Assembly (NCBI GenBank): GCA_964630925.1
Contig: CAZVZK010000137.1
Location: 1 to 28,034 of the forward strand
Origin: RGDT01 sp964630925
GTDB taxonomy: Bacteria > Planctomycetota > Planctomycetia > Gemmatales > Gemmataceae
Direction of reading: 5' to 3'
DNA: 28,034 nucleotides
Position 1 is the stretch's first letter. Each line of letters opens with the position of its first letter. Shown in pieces: positions 1-9,474 of this stretch. Position numbers and translations under genes: made by a program. The notes under the pieces are model-generated. The model worked only from the letters and a program-made list of their open reading frames with translations. It did not search any database and was not told the origin of the DNA.

Positions 1-108
1 TCGGCCGTATCCTCCCTATTCCTATCAACGCCCGTTTCATTCACAACCTCTCACCACACGTCTACTTCCGTCTAATTCCCTTCCCGGCGGACTGTGTACT
101 CCGCGAAG

Positions 109-1662
109 TCACGGACGCGCGGCTTCCGCCGGGAACAGCTCCTCGAGCTGCACCGCCGACGCCACGTCCACCGCCGCCTTCCACTGGGCGTCGAGCGACG
201 ACAGGTAGGCTTGCAACGCCGACGCCAGGTTCTGCTGCGCCACAACGATGTCGTTGAACCCCACCTTGTCCGGCTCCACCTGATAGCGCTGGATGATGCC
301 GCGGTACGCCCGCACCAGGTTCGGCAGGACGGCGTCACGCTGGTTGGCCGCGGCGATCCGCGCGCCCGTGAAGCGTCCGAAGGCCTCGGCGAGGCGCGAC
401 TCCAGGTCGTTGCGTGTCGCCTCGATGTTCTCGCGTGCCCGCACGATGTTGGCCTCGGCCTGGCGGATGTTGCCCTGGTTGCGGTCGGCGAGGGGCAGGG
501 TCACGCCGAGCTGCACGCCGAACTGGAAGCCGCGGGCCAGGGTGTCGTACTGGTAGTAGCTGTTGGTCTGGAGGTCGGGCTTGGGGATGCGCTGCTGGAG
601 CGTCAGGCTCACCTCGGCCTGTCCCAGCGTGTTCCGCGCCTGAGCGAGGTCGGTGTGCTGCCCCTGCATGCGTGCCCGCAGGGCGTCGAGGTCGTAGCAC
701 GGCGGGGGGGCCTCGGCCCGGCCGGCCAGCGGCGCCGGCGGCATCCCCGGCTGGCCGAGGGTCGCAGCGAGCTGACGCCACGAGGCCAGCGCCGTGGCCT
801 CCGACGCGGCGAGGGCGTTCCGCGCCTGCACGGCCTGGGCGTACAACTGGAGCGGCTCGTAGCCGGCGGCCTGTCCGGCGGCGAGCTGCTTGAGCTGCAA
901 CGCATACACCTCATCCGCGAGCTCGATGAGGTGGCGGTTGACGCGCACCCCCTCGCGGGCCACCAGCACGGCGAAGTAGTGGGTACGCACCCGGTTGGCG
1001 AGGTCGATCTCGGCGCGGCGCTTCTCCACGAGCGCGTTGAGGTAGTCGAAGCCGGCGACCATCTGAGCCAGGGGCACCTTGCCGCAGGTCTTGACGAGGT
1101 AGTTGACGAACATGCCCTGCTGGCCGTTGTTGCGCAGCGGCTCGCGGAGGAACGGCTGCCACTGATCGACCTGATACCCCACCGTCGGATTCGGGTACAG
1201 CCCCGCCTGGATGAACGCGCCGTGGGCGGCGTCGGCCTGGGCGGTGGCCTTGCGCAGCACGGGGCTGTTGGCGAAGGCGAGGGCCTGGAGGGCGGGCAAC
1301 GCCAGCGGCTCGCCGGCGGCCGTCGTCGGCCCGGCCAGGGGCGGCAAGGCCGGGAACGCCTTCGCGATGGCGGCGGCGCGCTCGGCGGCGGGCGTGTCGC
1401 GCGGGAGCTTCGGCGGCACGATGGGCGGGGCGTCGGCGCCCGGCAGGCCGGGCGGCAGCTCGAAGCCCTTGCCGGGGGGGCGGGGCAATTCCGTCACGGG
1501 TGGCGTGTCGCCGATGAGGGCGGCGGACTGCTGGTCGGCGACGGCCGACGCGGGCGGCGGCAATGTGCCGTCGGGCAGGTGGACCTGCTGGCCCACGCAG
1601 CCGACGAGCAACACCAGCGCCAGGAGCGGCACGGATCTTGAAACGCGCATGGCATCCCCCAT
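109..1662 (-). CDS. TolC-family outer membrane efflux lipoprotein
   Basis: Predicted outer-membrane channel component of a tripartite efflux or type I secretion system. From the chosen start the protein has 517 residues. It opens with a hydrophobic signal segment ending in a lipobox (LLVGC), then a Pro/Ala-rich linker of about 100 residues, then two outer-membrane-efflux-protein repeats of long amphipathic helices (for example AQADAAHGAFIQAGLYPNPTV and a C-terminal half starting near LRARMQGQHTDLAQARNTLG). The Pro-Asn-Pro after the first helix is typical of TolC-like proteins. The start at 1662 is preceded by GAGGG at a short spacing. An ATG at 1650 (MRVSRSVPLL) is equally possible; longer upstream starts add no signal-like sequence. 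An adaptor and a pump would be expected beyond the left edge, but none is visible. The 108 bases downstream hold no recognisable feature. The family call is firm; the substrate is unknown. Confidence 0.85.
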   Translation of the reverse strand: MGDAMRVSRSVPLLALVLLVGCVGQQVHLPDGTLPPPASAVADQQSAALIGDTPPVTELPRPPGKGFELPPGLPGADAPPIVPPKLPRDTPAAERAAAIAKAFPALPPLAGPTTAAGEPLALPALQALAFANSPVLRKATAQADAAHGAFIQAGLYPNPTVGYQVDQWQPFLREPLRNNGQQGMFVNYLVKTCGKVPLAQMVAGFDYLNALVEKRRAEIDLANRVRTHYFAVLVAREGVRVNRHLIELADEVYALQLKQLAAGQAAGYEPLQLYAQAVQARNALAASEATALASWRQLAATLGQPGMPPAPLAGRAEAPPPCYDLDALRARMQGQHTDLAQARNTLGQAEVSLTLQQRIPKPDLQTNSYYQYDTLARGFQFGVQLGVTLPLADRNQGNIRQAEANIVRARENIEATRNDLESRLAEAFGRFTGARIAAANQRDAVLPNLVRAYRGIIQRYQVEPDKVGFNDIVVAQQNLASALQAYLSSLDAQWKAAVDVASAVQLEELFPAEAARP

Positions 1663-1728
1663 GATTCCCTCTATCGGCCGGCGCGGCCTGTGAGGATGAG
1701 GCCGGTTGTTCCGGATGGGCAGACAGGG

Positions 1729-1757
1729 TTGCCCCGCCAGCCAGCCCCGGCTATACT
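1729..1757 (+). promoter_or_regulatory. sigma70-like promoter for the DUF6370-like gene
   Basis: TTGCCC at 1729-1734 and TATACT at 1752-1757 are separated by exactly 17 nt, close to the housekeeping consensus. The -10 box ends about 100 nt before the ATG at 1857. It lies in the divergent region between the TolC-like gene and the small secreted protein. This is a sequence match only. Confidence 0.5.
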
Positions 1758-1856
1758 GCCCCTGCGTAACCGCATCCGGCGCGACGGATGGCCTGAAGGG
1801 GGTCATTCCAACGCCGGGCAATTGATCCGCATCACTCTCACGAGGGGGAACGCATC

Positions 1857-2204
1857 ATGCAGGCCGCGTTCAAGACGCTGCTGGGTCTGGCGATCGTCAT
1901 GGGCACGCTGGTCGTGGCCCGGGCCGCCGAGGAGAAGGGCGACAAGGAGGTCACGCTGAAGGGCGAGCTGGGCTGCCCGAAGTGCGTCTTCGAGGTCGCC
2001 AGCGCCAAGAAGTGCGCCAACGCGATCAAGGTGAAGGACGGCGACAAGGAGGTCGTGTACATCCTCGTCGACGGCGGCGCCAAGGAGAAGTACCACGGCA
2101 AGATCTGCAAGGAGACGGCCAAGGGCTCGGTGACCGGCGTGGTCAGCGAGAAGGGCGGCCAGAAGTACATCAAGCCCGCGAAGGACGGCGTCAAGTTCGA
2201 TTGA
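1857..2204 (+). CDS. small secreted cysteine-containing protein, DUF6370-like
   Basis: A 115-residue protein with a cleavable signal peptide (cleavage probably after VVARAA) followed by a small, Lys-rich, probably beta-rich domain. It contains a CPKC motif (GELGCPKCVF), a cysteine about 12 residues later (AKKCANAI) and another in GKICKET. This Cys pattern with a VTGVVSEKGGQKYI ending resembles the planctomycete family DUF6370, recognised from memory. The cysteines could bind a metal or form disulfides outside the cytoplasm, but no function is established. GAGGGGG lies 8 nt before the ATG, a promoter-like sequence lies about 100 nt upstream, and a perfect 12-bp hairpin follows the stop, so it is probably a monocistronic unit. 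It is divergent from a TolC-like efflux gene, which would suit a metal-related role but does not prove one. Confidence 0.8.
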   Translation: MQAAFKTLLGLAIVMGTLVVARAAEEKGDKEVTLKGELGCPKCVFEVASAKKCANAIKVKDGDKEVVYILVDGGAKEKYHGKICKETAKGSVTGVVSEKGGQKYIKPAKDGVKFD

Positions 2205-2228
2205 CCCGATGCCCGCGACGGCACACCG

Positions 2229-2261
2229 ACGCCCCCCGCCGGCATCCCCGGCGGGGGGCGT
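2229..2261 (+). terminator. terminator-like hairpin after the DUF6370-like gene
   Basis: Perfect 12-bp inverted repeat, ACGCCCCCCGCC at 2229-2240 and GGCGGGGGGCGT at 2250-2261, with a 9-nt loop, starting 25 nt after the stop codon. There is no strong T run, so it may rely on stem strength or work with Rho. Confidence 0.6.
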
Positions 2262-2332
2262 TGTCGTCTACGCCCCGTCCGCGGTTGTATCCTGGCAGGG
2301 TCGCCCGCCGTCGCCCCAAGGAGGCCGGACGC

Positions 2333-3262
2333 ATGAAGGTCATCCTCGCCAACCCGCGCGGCTTCTGCGCCGGGGTGAACATGGCCATCGAGTGCCTGGA
2401 GAAGGCGCTCGACGTGTTCGGCGCGCCCATCTTCGTCTACCACGAGATCGTCCACAACCGGCCCGTCGTCGAGCGGTTCAAGAAGCTCGGCGTCGTCTTC
2501 GTCGATCACGTCCACGAGGTGCCCGCCGGGGCCGTCCTGCTGTACTCGGCGCACGGCGTCAGCCCGGAGATCCGGCGGGCGTCGGCGGGGCGTGGCCTGC
2601 GGGCCATCGACGCGACGTGCCCGCTGGTGACGAAGGTCCACACCGAGGCGGTGCGTTTCGCGCGTGAGGGGTACACGATCATCCTGATCGGCCACGAGGG
2701 CCACGACGAGGTGGTCGGCACGATGGGGGAGGCCCCGGCGAGCATGCGCCTGGTGCAGGACGAGGCCGAGGCCGAGGCCATCGCGCTGCCGGCGGACGCC
2801 AAGGTGGCATTCCTCACGCAAACGACCCTGTCGGTGGACGACGCGGAGCGGATCATCGCGGTGCTGCGGCGGCGTTTCCCGCACATCGCCGGCCCGTCGA
2901 AGGACGACATCTGCTACGCGACGCAGAACCGGCAGGAGGCGGTGAAGGAGATCGTGCCGGAGGCGGACGCGGTGATCGTGCTGGGCAGCCAGAACAGCAG
3001 CAACAGCCTGCGCCTCGCCGAGCTGGCCCGCGCCCACGGGAAGCCGGCGTACCTGATCGACCGGGTGGGCGAGCTGCCGGCGGACGCCTTCCGTGGGGGC
3101 GAGACGGTGCTGGTGACGGCGGGGGCGAGCGCCCCGGAGGAAACGGTGCAGGAGTGCGTCGATTGGCTGGTACGCCGCCACGGCGCGAGCGTGGAGTCGC
3201 GCGTGGTCCGCGAGGAGCACGTCAGCTTCCCCCTCCCGCGCGAGCTACGGCTGGTGAAGTGA
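2333..3262 (+). CDS. ispH: 4-hydroxy-3-methylbut-2-enyl diphosphate reductase
   Basis: Last enzyme of the MEP pathway. It reduces HMBPP to IPP and DMAPP using a [4Fe-4S] cluster in the cytoplasm. The 309-residue length is normal. All hallmark residues are visible: cluster cysteines C12 (GFCAGV), C96 (DATCP) and C194 (ICYATQNRQ); histidines H41 (VHN), H74 (SAHGV) and H124 with E126 (GHEGHDEV); and the substrate-phosphate motif SQNSSNS around 219-225 with S266 (AGASAPE). The start is well supported: AAGGAGG lies 8 nt before the ATG, and the protein begins MKVILANPRGFCAGV as in the family. The longer upstream reading frame is an overlap with the preceding gene. The region downstream carries an inverted repeat and then a Gfo/Idh gene. 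Nothing unusual was seen in the protein. Confidence 0.97.
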   Translation: MKVILANPRGFCAGVNMAIECLEKALDVFGAPIFVYHEIVHNRPVVERFKKLGVVFVDHVHEVPAGAVLLYSAHGVSPEIRRASAGRGLRAIDATCPLVTKVHTEAVRFAREGYTIILIGHEGHDEVVGTMGEAPASMRLVQDEAEAEAIALPADAKVAFLTQTTLSVDDAERIIAVLRRRFPHIAGPSKDDICYATQNRQEAVKEIVPEADAVIVLGSQNSSNSLRLAELARAHGKPAYLIDRVGELPADAFRGGETVLVTAGASAPEETVQECVDWLVRRHGASVESRVVREEHVSFPLPRELRLVK

Positions 3263-3276
3263 AGAGCAAGAAGAGC

Positions 3277-3410
3277 TGTCCACGGATCACACGGAAAACA
3301 CGGATAACGACCAAGAAGCAAGAAGCACGAGAGTAGGCGAAGTGCAGGGGAAGTTTGCTCTCCCGGCTGTATCCTGTTCTTATCCGTGTCATCCGTGTGA
3401 TCCGTGGACA
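3277..3410. repeat. inverted arrays of a 9-mer repeat
   Basis: Two 30-nt arms (3277-3306 and 3381-3410) are reverse complements with only two mismatches, separated by about 74 nt. Each arm is itself built of about three 9-nt units close to ATCCGTGTC or its complement. The right arm overlaps the first possible start codon of the Gfo/Idh gene at 3404. The layout suggests a small non-coding palindromic repeat element, possibly folding as a long cruciform or RNA hairpin. Confidence 0.8.
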
Positions 3411-3418
3411 CCTGCTTC

Positions 3419-4495
3419 ATGACACTTCACCACCTGCCGCGTTTGCCCCGGCGGCGCGGATTCCGCATCGGCTGCCTCGGCGCCGGCTTCATCATGCGCG
3501 ACTGCCACCTCGTCGCCTACCGACAGGCCGGCTTCAACCCCGTCGCCGTCGCCTCACGCTCGCCGGAGCGGGCCGCCGAGGTGGCCGCACACCACGGCAT
3601 CGAGGCGCGGGCCGGGTATGAGGCCATCCTCGCCGACCCGTCCATCGAGATCCTCGACATCGCCGTTCCGCCCGACGCCCAGCCGGCGATCATCCTCGAC
3701 GCCGCCCGGCGCGGGACCGTCCACGGCATCCTCGCCCAGAAGCCGCTGGCGCTGACCGTGGCCGAGGGGCGGGCGTGCGTCGAGGCGTGCGAGAAGGCGG
3801 GCGTGAGGCTGGCGGTCAACCAGAACATGCGGTATGACCAGTCGGTGCGGGCGATGAAGGACCTGCTCGGGCGCGGGTGGATCGGCGAGCCGGTGCTGGC
3901 CACCATCGACATGCGGGCGGTGCCGCACTGGATGCCGTGGAGCCGGGGGCTGCGCTCGCTCTCGACGTACATCATGAGCATCCACCACCTCGACACGATG
4001 CGTTACTGGTTCGGCACGCCGGCCCGCGTCCTGGCGAGCACCCGGCCCGACCCGCGCACGACGTTCGAACACACGGACGGCATCAATCTGTGGATGCTGG
4101 AGTACGACGGCGGCTTGCGCGCGTGCGGCTGGGATGACGTGTGGGCCGGCCCGGCCAAGGAGGGCGTGGCGTCCGACATCGGCATCCGCTGGCGTGTCGA
4201 GGGGACGGAGGGGCTGGCACGCGGCACCATCGGCTGGCCGACTTACCCGGAGCGCACGCCCAGCACGCTGGACTACGCGACGAAGAGGACGCCCGGTTGG
4301 GTGTCGCCGCGGTGGGACGAGGTGTGGTTCCCCGATGCGTTCGTCGGGACGATGGCGCAGCTCTTGTGTGCGGTGGAGGACGGGACGGAGCCGGAGACCG
4401 GGGGGCGGGACAATCTGGAGACGCTGGCGTTGTGCGAGGCGGTGCTGGTGGGGGCGCGGGAGCATCGCGTGACGACGGTGGGCGAATTCCTGTGA
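3419..4495 (+). CDS. Gfo/Idh/MocA-family oxidoreductase
   Basis: Predicted NAD(P)-dependent sugar or polyol oxidoreductase of 358 residues. The N-terminal Rossmann fold shows RIGCLGAGFIMRDCH, a GxGxxx nucleotide motif, and a later QKPLAL in place of the usual EKP, with the lysine kept. The middle of the protein shows SIHHLDTMRYWFG, which supplies the histidine/aspartate pair usual for catalysis, and the C-terminal GFO_IDH_MocA domain ends TTVGEFL. The start is uncertain: an ATG at 3404 lies within the repeat arm, so I prefer 3419, although no clear ribosome site precedes either. The short basic stretch before the Rossmann strand (LPRLPRRRG) does not look like a Tat or Sec signal, so the protein is probably cytoplasmic. 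The substrate is not predictable. A strong bidirectional hairpin follows the stop. Confidence 0.88.
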   Translation: MTLHHLPRLPRRRGFRIGCLGAGFIMRDCHLVAYRQAGFNPVAVASRSPERAAEVAAHHGIEARAGYEAILADPSIEILDIAVPPDAQPAIILDAARRGTVHGILAQKPLALTVAEGRACVEACEKAGVRLAVNQNMRYDQSVRAMKDLLGRGWIGEPVLATIDMRAVPHWMPWSRGLRSLSTYIMSIHHLDTMRYWFGTPARVLASTRPDPRTTFEHTDGINLWMLEYDGGLRACGWDDVWAGPAKEGVASDIGIRWRVEGTEGLARGTIGWPTYPERTPSTLDYATKRTPGWVSPRWDEVWFPDAFVGTMAQLLCAVEDGTEPETGGRDNLETLALCEAVLVGAREHRVTTVGEFL

Positions 4496-4501
4496 GCGGC
4501 A

Positions 4502-4530
4502 CGGGCCGCCGGGTGATGCCCGGCGGCCCG
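4502..4530. terminator. bidirectional terminator between convergent genes
   Basis: Perfect 12-bp stem, CGGGCCGCCGGG at 4502-4513 and CCCGGCGGCCCG at 4519-4530, with a 5-nt loop. It sits in the 45-nt gap between the convergent Gfo/Idh gene and the TIGR03067-like gene, so it could serve both strands. Confidence 0.65.
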
Positions 4531-4540
4531 TTGGGGTCAT

Positions 4541-5179
4541 TCACTCATCGCCCTTCTTGGGGTCCTTCTTGGGATCCTTCTTGTCGTCCTTCTTCGGGTC
4601 CTTCTTGTCGTCCTTGTCGGCGGGCTTCTCCTGGCCGCCGGCCTTCTTGAAGGTCTGGACGTAGTAGCCCTTGCCGGCGGGGGCGGTGAAGCCGGAGGGG
4701 CGGTCCTTGTCGTCCCAACTCAGGTTGATCGTCAGGGTGTTGCCCTCGATCTTGTAGACGCCGATGCGCTTGACGTCGGCCTTGCTGCGGACCCACTCGG
4801 TGCGGCCCTTCTTCTTGACGGGGCGGGCGCGCTCGACCTGGATGGTGGTGCCCTTCTCGTCGGTCTCGGTCAGGTCGATCTGCTTGGGGTCGCTCATCGG
4901 GCGCAGGGTGACGCGGTAGTAGTGCTCCGCCTTGCCGTTCCACTCCTCACGCAGCTTGTCGCCGTCGAAGATGTAGTGGAGGCCCTTGCTGTCGGCCTTG
5001 GCGCCCTCGCCCTCCTCGGCGTCGCCCTCGCTGCGGTCGAACTTCCAGTCGCCCTTGAGGGCGGTCTGCTCGGCCTCGAGGGCCTTCTTCTCCTTCTCGA
5101 TCTCCTCGGCCGACTTGCAGCCGACGAAACCGAGGAGGGCGACGGCGGTGAGGGCCGTCAGGAAACGGAACGGACGCAT
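4541..5179 (-). CDS. TIGR03067-like lipoprotein
   Basis: A 212-residue predicted lipoprotein. It starts MRPFRFLTALTAVALLGFVGC, a signal peptide with a lipobox cysteine, followed by a charged helix (SAEEIEKEKKALEAEQTALKG). The central domain (LKGDWKFDR, then YIFDGDKL, KQIDLT, and GVYKIEGNTLTINLSW) matches the TIGR03067 pattern, a family found in many copies in planctomycetes and of unknown function. The protein ends in a tail of about 25 residues of repeated Lys/Asp units (DDKKDPKK type), encoded by a near-repetitive DNA stretch at about 4548-4615. AGGAGGA lies 6 nt before the ATG, which settles the start against the longer frame. Probably anchored to a membrane and facing the periplasm; the acidic/basic tail could bind ions or surfaces, which is a guess. 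Confidence 0.82.
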   Translation of the reverse strand: MRPFRFLTALTAVALLGFVGCKSAEEIEKEKKALEAEQTALKGDWKFDRSEGDAEEGEGAKADSKGLHYIFDGDKLREEWNGKAEHYYRVTLRPMSDPKQIDLTETDEKGTTIQVERARPVKKKGRTEWVRSKADVKRIGVYKIEGNTLTINLSWDDKDRPSGFTAPAGKGYYVQTFKKAGGQEKPADKDDKKDPKKDDKKDPKKDPKKGDE

Positions 5180-5289
5180 GTTGGATCCTCCTGGAAAGAT
5201 GGCGGGGCGGACGCACGGCCGCCCCTCCTTTGAAGAGACGTATTGTATGGCCCGGACGGGCCGCGCCCAAGGATGGTAGGCGCACACGG

Positions 5290-6243
5290 TCACACGAGGT
5301 TCAGTGTCCGCGTCTCCTTGCGCGACAGCGGCACGTTGCGGACCTTCTTGATGAGGCTCTCGGCGGCCTCCCCCTTCTTGATCTTGCAGCCCAGCTCGGC
5401 CGCGACGCCGCTCAGCACGCCCTCGGGGATGCGGTCCAGGCCCAGCCCGTTGAGCTGCGTCTCGACCTCCTCGCGGGTCGTCTCGGGGGCCGCCGCGTCC
5501 TCCTCGATGGCGCGGACGGCCTGGGCCACGCGGCGGATCTCCCCCGCCTCGCGGTCGAGGATGCGCGTCCGCAGCTCGTCCTGGATCGTCTCACGCGGCG
5601 TGCCCTTCTTCGGCTTGATGCCGAAGTTGTTGGCGATCCGCAGGAGGTCATCTTCGTCTGCACGCTCCATGCCGATGGCGGCGTACCGGCCCTCCAGCTC
5701 GGCCCAGTCGGCCCCCGGCGCCATCGCGGCGGACTGGATGTCCGCCACGCGCGGGATGGCCGCGTCCGCCGAGAGCGTGATGGCCCTGAACGCGGACTTG
5801 TAGATGAGGCGGGCGATGTCCTTGCCCTGCGTCACCGTCTCGGGGATCGTGATGCCCAGCTCGGCGGCGACGGCCCGCAGCTCGGGGGCCTTGAGCCTCT
5901 CGATGCCGGCCTCGGCCCACCTCGCCCTGGCCTCCTCACGCCGGGACGGGTCGCCGCCGATGAACGCCTCGATCTCGCGCACGGGGGCGGCGGCCGTGGC
6001 CGCGTCGAAGGCGGGCTTCTTCGGCTGCGCGGCCTTCTTCTCGGGGAACGTCACCTTGCCGGTCCGCTCGAACTCCTCGGCCTGGGCGAGGAACACGCGG
6101 AACGCCGACAGGTCGCGCTCGGCGAAGGGCGACAGGGCGTCGGCGATCTCCGACAGGCCCTTGATGACGGGCTGGGACGCCCCGACGGCCTGGACGGCCG
6201 GGGCGAGGTTCCGCAGGAGCGCTTGCAGTGCGCTGACATTCAT
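5290..6243 (-). CDS. unrecognised protein with three HeH/Rho-N-like repeats
   Basis: A 317-residue protein without signal peptide or membrane segments, probably cytoplasmic. I do not recognise the family. Residues 1-70 are helical (MNVSALQALLRNLAPAVQAV), followed by a Lys/Pro/Ala linker. The rest is helical and contains three similar modules: ELRAVAAELGI...TQGKDIARLIY, DLLRIANNFGIKPKKGTPRE, and GVLSGVAAELGCKIKKGEAA followed by SLIKKVRN. The pattern of a helix, a turn containing G-[IC], a basic loop and a second helix resembles the helix-extended-loop-helix fold of LEM, SAP and Rho N-terminal domains, many of which bind nucleic acid. AAGGAAGGA lies 6 nt before the ATG. It stands alone, downstream of pabB but separated from it by a hairpin. 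Function unknown. Confidence 0.7.
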   Translation of the reverse strand: MNVSALQALLRNLAPAVQAVGASQPVIKGLSEIADALSPFAERDLSAFRVFLAQAEEFERTGKVTFPEKKAAQPKKPAFDAATAAAPVREIEAFIGGDPSRREEARARWAEAGIERLKAPELRAVAAELGITIPETVTQGKDIARLIYKSAFRAITLSADAAIPRVADIQSAAMAPGADWAELEGRYAAIGMERADEDDLLRIANNFGIKPKKGTPRETIQDELRTRILDREAGEIRRVAQAVRAIEEDAAAPETTREEVETQLNGLGLDRIPEGVLSGVAAELGCKIKKGEAAESLIKKVRNVPLSRKETRTLNLV

Positions 6244-6292
6244 GGTCGATCCTTCCTTTGATCTCGGATACGGGGGTTGGAAAGCATTGGCG

Positions 6293-6318
6293 CTGGCGGC
6301 GCCTGCAGGCGCCGCCAG
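6293..6318 (-). terminator. hairpin downstream of pabB
   Basis: Perfect 11-bp inverted repeat, CTGGCGGCGCC at 6293-6303 and GGCGCCGCCAG at 6308-6318, with a TGCA loop. It lies about 85 nt after the pabB stop on the minus strand and before the ribosome site of the next gene. It could be a terminator or a small palindromic repeat; the surrounding 160 nt hold no gene. Confidence 0.45.
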
Positions 6319-6403
6319 GTGTGTTGCGCGGCTTCGAGGCGAGGGCCACCCTTGACCACGGTAGGCAGTACGTTGCTTACTGTGCGGACCTTCACGCCCT
6401 TCG

Positions 6404-7874
<1,471 letters not shown>

Positions 7875-8050
7875 GCGGGTAGTCTACGCGCACGATCTTG
7901 CCGCGCGTGCCGGCTTTGACGAAAGATCGGGCCGCGCCGCCGCCGAAGAGGATTGGCAGGGCGAAACAAGCCATTCTCAACCGCGCCCATCGTCCGCCCG
8001 GCAATCCGGGCGGGCTGGGGGACGCGGGTGCTCGAGACAAGGGGGAGCGG

Positions 8051-9469
8051 ATGAAGCGGAAAGCCGCCGTGATGATGTTCCTGGCCGCCCTCGGCGGCTG
8101 GGGCGCCGGGGAGGCCGCCGCCGGCAAGTTCATGTCGGGGGCGTCCAGCCAGCCCGCCGACTCGGGGCCCCGCGTGGGGGTGCGTTACTACAGCGACGCG
8201 CCCGGCTACGTCGGGCCGTACGGCCAGCCCATCGCCGACACCGGGATCGGCGCCGCCCCGCGCATGAGTAGCGGGGCCGACTACGCCCGCATGTCGCTGC
8301 AGAACCTGTACCCGCCGGGCGTCCTCCAGCAGACCGGGTACTACAACCCCTCCGGGCCTCCGATGGGCGGCCCCGGCGGATCGCCGATGGGGGGCCCCCC
8401 GATGGGCGGCCCGCCGATGGGCCCCGGCGGCATGCCGCTGCCCCCCGGCGCGGGCATGGGCCTGCCCCCCGGCTTCCCCGGCGGCGGTGGCGGTGGCTTC
8501 CCGGGTGGCCCGGGCGGTCCGGGCGGCCCGGGCGGCTACCCGCAGGGGCCGCTGGTCAGCCCCAACCTGCCGGTCGGGGCGGTGGCCGGCGTCGGCATGC
8601 TCACCGGCCAGGCCGCCCCGTTCAGCTCGCAGCGGACCGAGATCCGCTTCGTCGGCCCGTCGTCGATGAAGATCTCCTGGTACGCCCCCAAGTCCGACGG
8701 CAAGGCGGGCTTCACGACTCAGTTCCTCACCGCCCCGGCCCGCTACAACTTCCTCCAGTCGTCCATCTACCGCCTCAAGATCAGCGACATCCCCAACCGG
8801 GCCGGCGTCGAGCTGTACCCGACGCTGGAGGTGCTGCCGTCCACGCAGAAGACCTCCACCTTCCTCGCCCACTCCGCCGTGCCGATCGGCTTCACCGAGG
8901 AGGACTTCGAGCAGGTCGCCGCCGGCAACTTCGTCGTCAAGGTGATCTACCTGCCCGACCCGCAGTTCCAGGACCTGGCCGCCACCGGCCCCGACGAGGT
9001 GGTGTCGTCGCGTCTGGAGCCGGGCGTCGACCCGATCATCGAGGCCCGCCGCCGCGGCAGCATCCTCGCCGTCATCCGGCTGGGTAACATCGACCTGGAG
9101 GCCCCGGACACCCCGGCGATGGACGCGCCCGACCCCAACGCGCCGAAGTTCGACCCGCGGATGATGGGCGGCCCCGGCATGATGCCGCCCTGGCTCATGG
9201 GCCCCGGCACGTTCCCGCCCGGCGGGATGATGCCCCCCGGCGGGATGATGCCCCCCGGCGGCATGCCGCCCGGCATGATGCCGCCCGGCGGCCCCGGCGG
9301 CCCCGGCCCGGCCCCGAAGGACGGCAAGACGCCGACGGCCACCGGGGCCCCCGGCACGCTGCCGGCGCTCCCCGGCACCGCCTCCACCGGCACGCCGGTG
9401 TCGTCCGCGAAGCCGGCGGCGCCCGCCGGCGGCATCCTGCAGACCGGCCTGTTCGGCGGCAAGCGCTGA
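8051..9469 (+). CDS. secreted protein with Gly/Pro/Met-rich regions, paralogous module 1
   Basis: A 472-residue protein of unknown function. It starts MKRKAAVMMFLAALGGWGAG, a signal peptide, with GGGGGAG just before the ATG. Residues about 110-180 are extremely rich in Gly, Pro and Met (repeats of PMGG, GGPGGPGG). A folded module spans about 192-355 (EIRFVGPSSMKISWYAPK, GVELYPTLEVLP, FTEEDFEQVAAGNFVVKVIY). A second low-complexity stretch, with PPGGMM repeats, precedes a Thr/Ala/Pro tail ending QTGLFGGKR. The folded module is clearly related to the N-terminal part of the next gene, so the two probably arose by duplication and act together outside the cytoplasm. The longer frame beginning at 7898 lacks a signal and is less likely. 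I do not know the family. Confidence 0.78.
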   Translation: MKRKAAVMMFLAALGGWGAGEAAAGKFMSGASSQPADSGPRVGVRYYSDAPGYVGPYGQPIADTGIGAAPRMSSGADYARMSLQNLYPPGVLQQTGYYNPSGPPMGGPGGSPMGGPPMGGPPMGPGGMPLPPGAGMGLPPGFPGGGGGGFPGGPGGPGGPGGYPQGPLVSPNLPVGAVAGVGMLTGQAAPFSSQRTEIRFVGPSSMKISWYAPKSDGKAGFTTQFLTAPARYNFLQSSIYRLKISDIPNRAGVELYPTLEVLPSTQKTSTFLAHSAVPIGFTEEDFEQVAAGNFVVKVIYLPDPQFQDLAATGPDEVVSSRLEPGVDPIIEARRRGSILAVIRLGNIDLEAPDTPAMDAPDPNAPKFDPRMMGGPGMMPPWLMGPGTFPPGGMMPPGGMMPPGGMPPGMMPPGGPGGPGPAPKDGKTPTATGAPGTLPALPGTASTGTPVSSAKPAAPAGGILQTGLFGGKR

Positions 9470-9474
9470 CCTCG

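Noticed and set aside
94..1641. A 515-residue plus-strand frame
   Set aside because: Shadow of the TolC-family gene on the opposite strand, which has a signal peptide and the expected helical repeats.
4548..4615. Non-coding tandem repeat
   Set aside because: It is the coding sequence of the Lys/Asp-rich tail of the TIGR03067-like lipoprotein, so its periodicity is explained by the protein.
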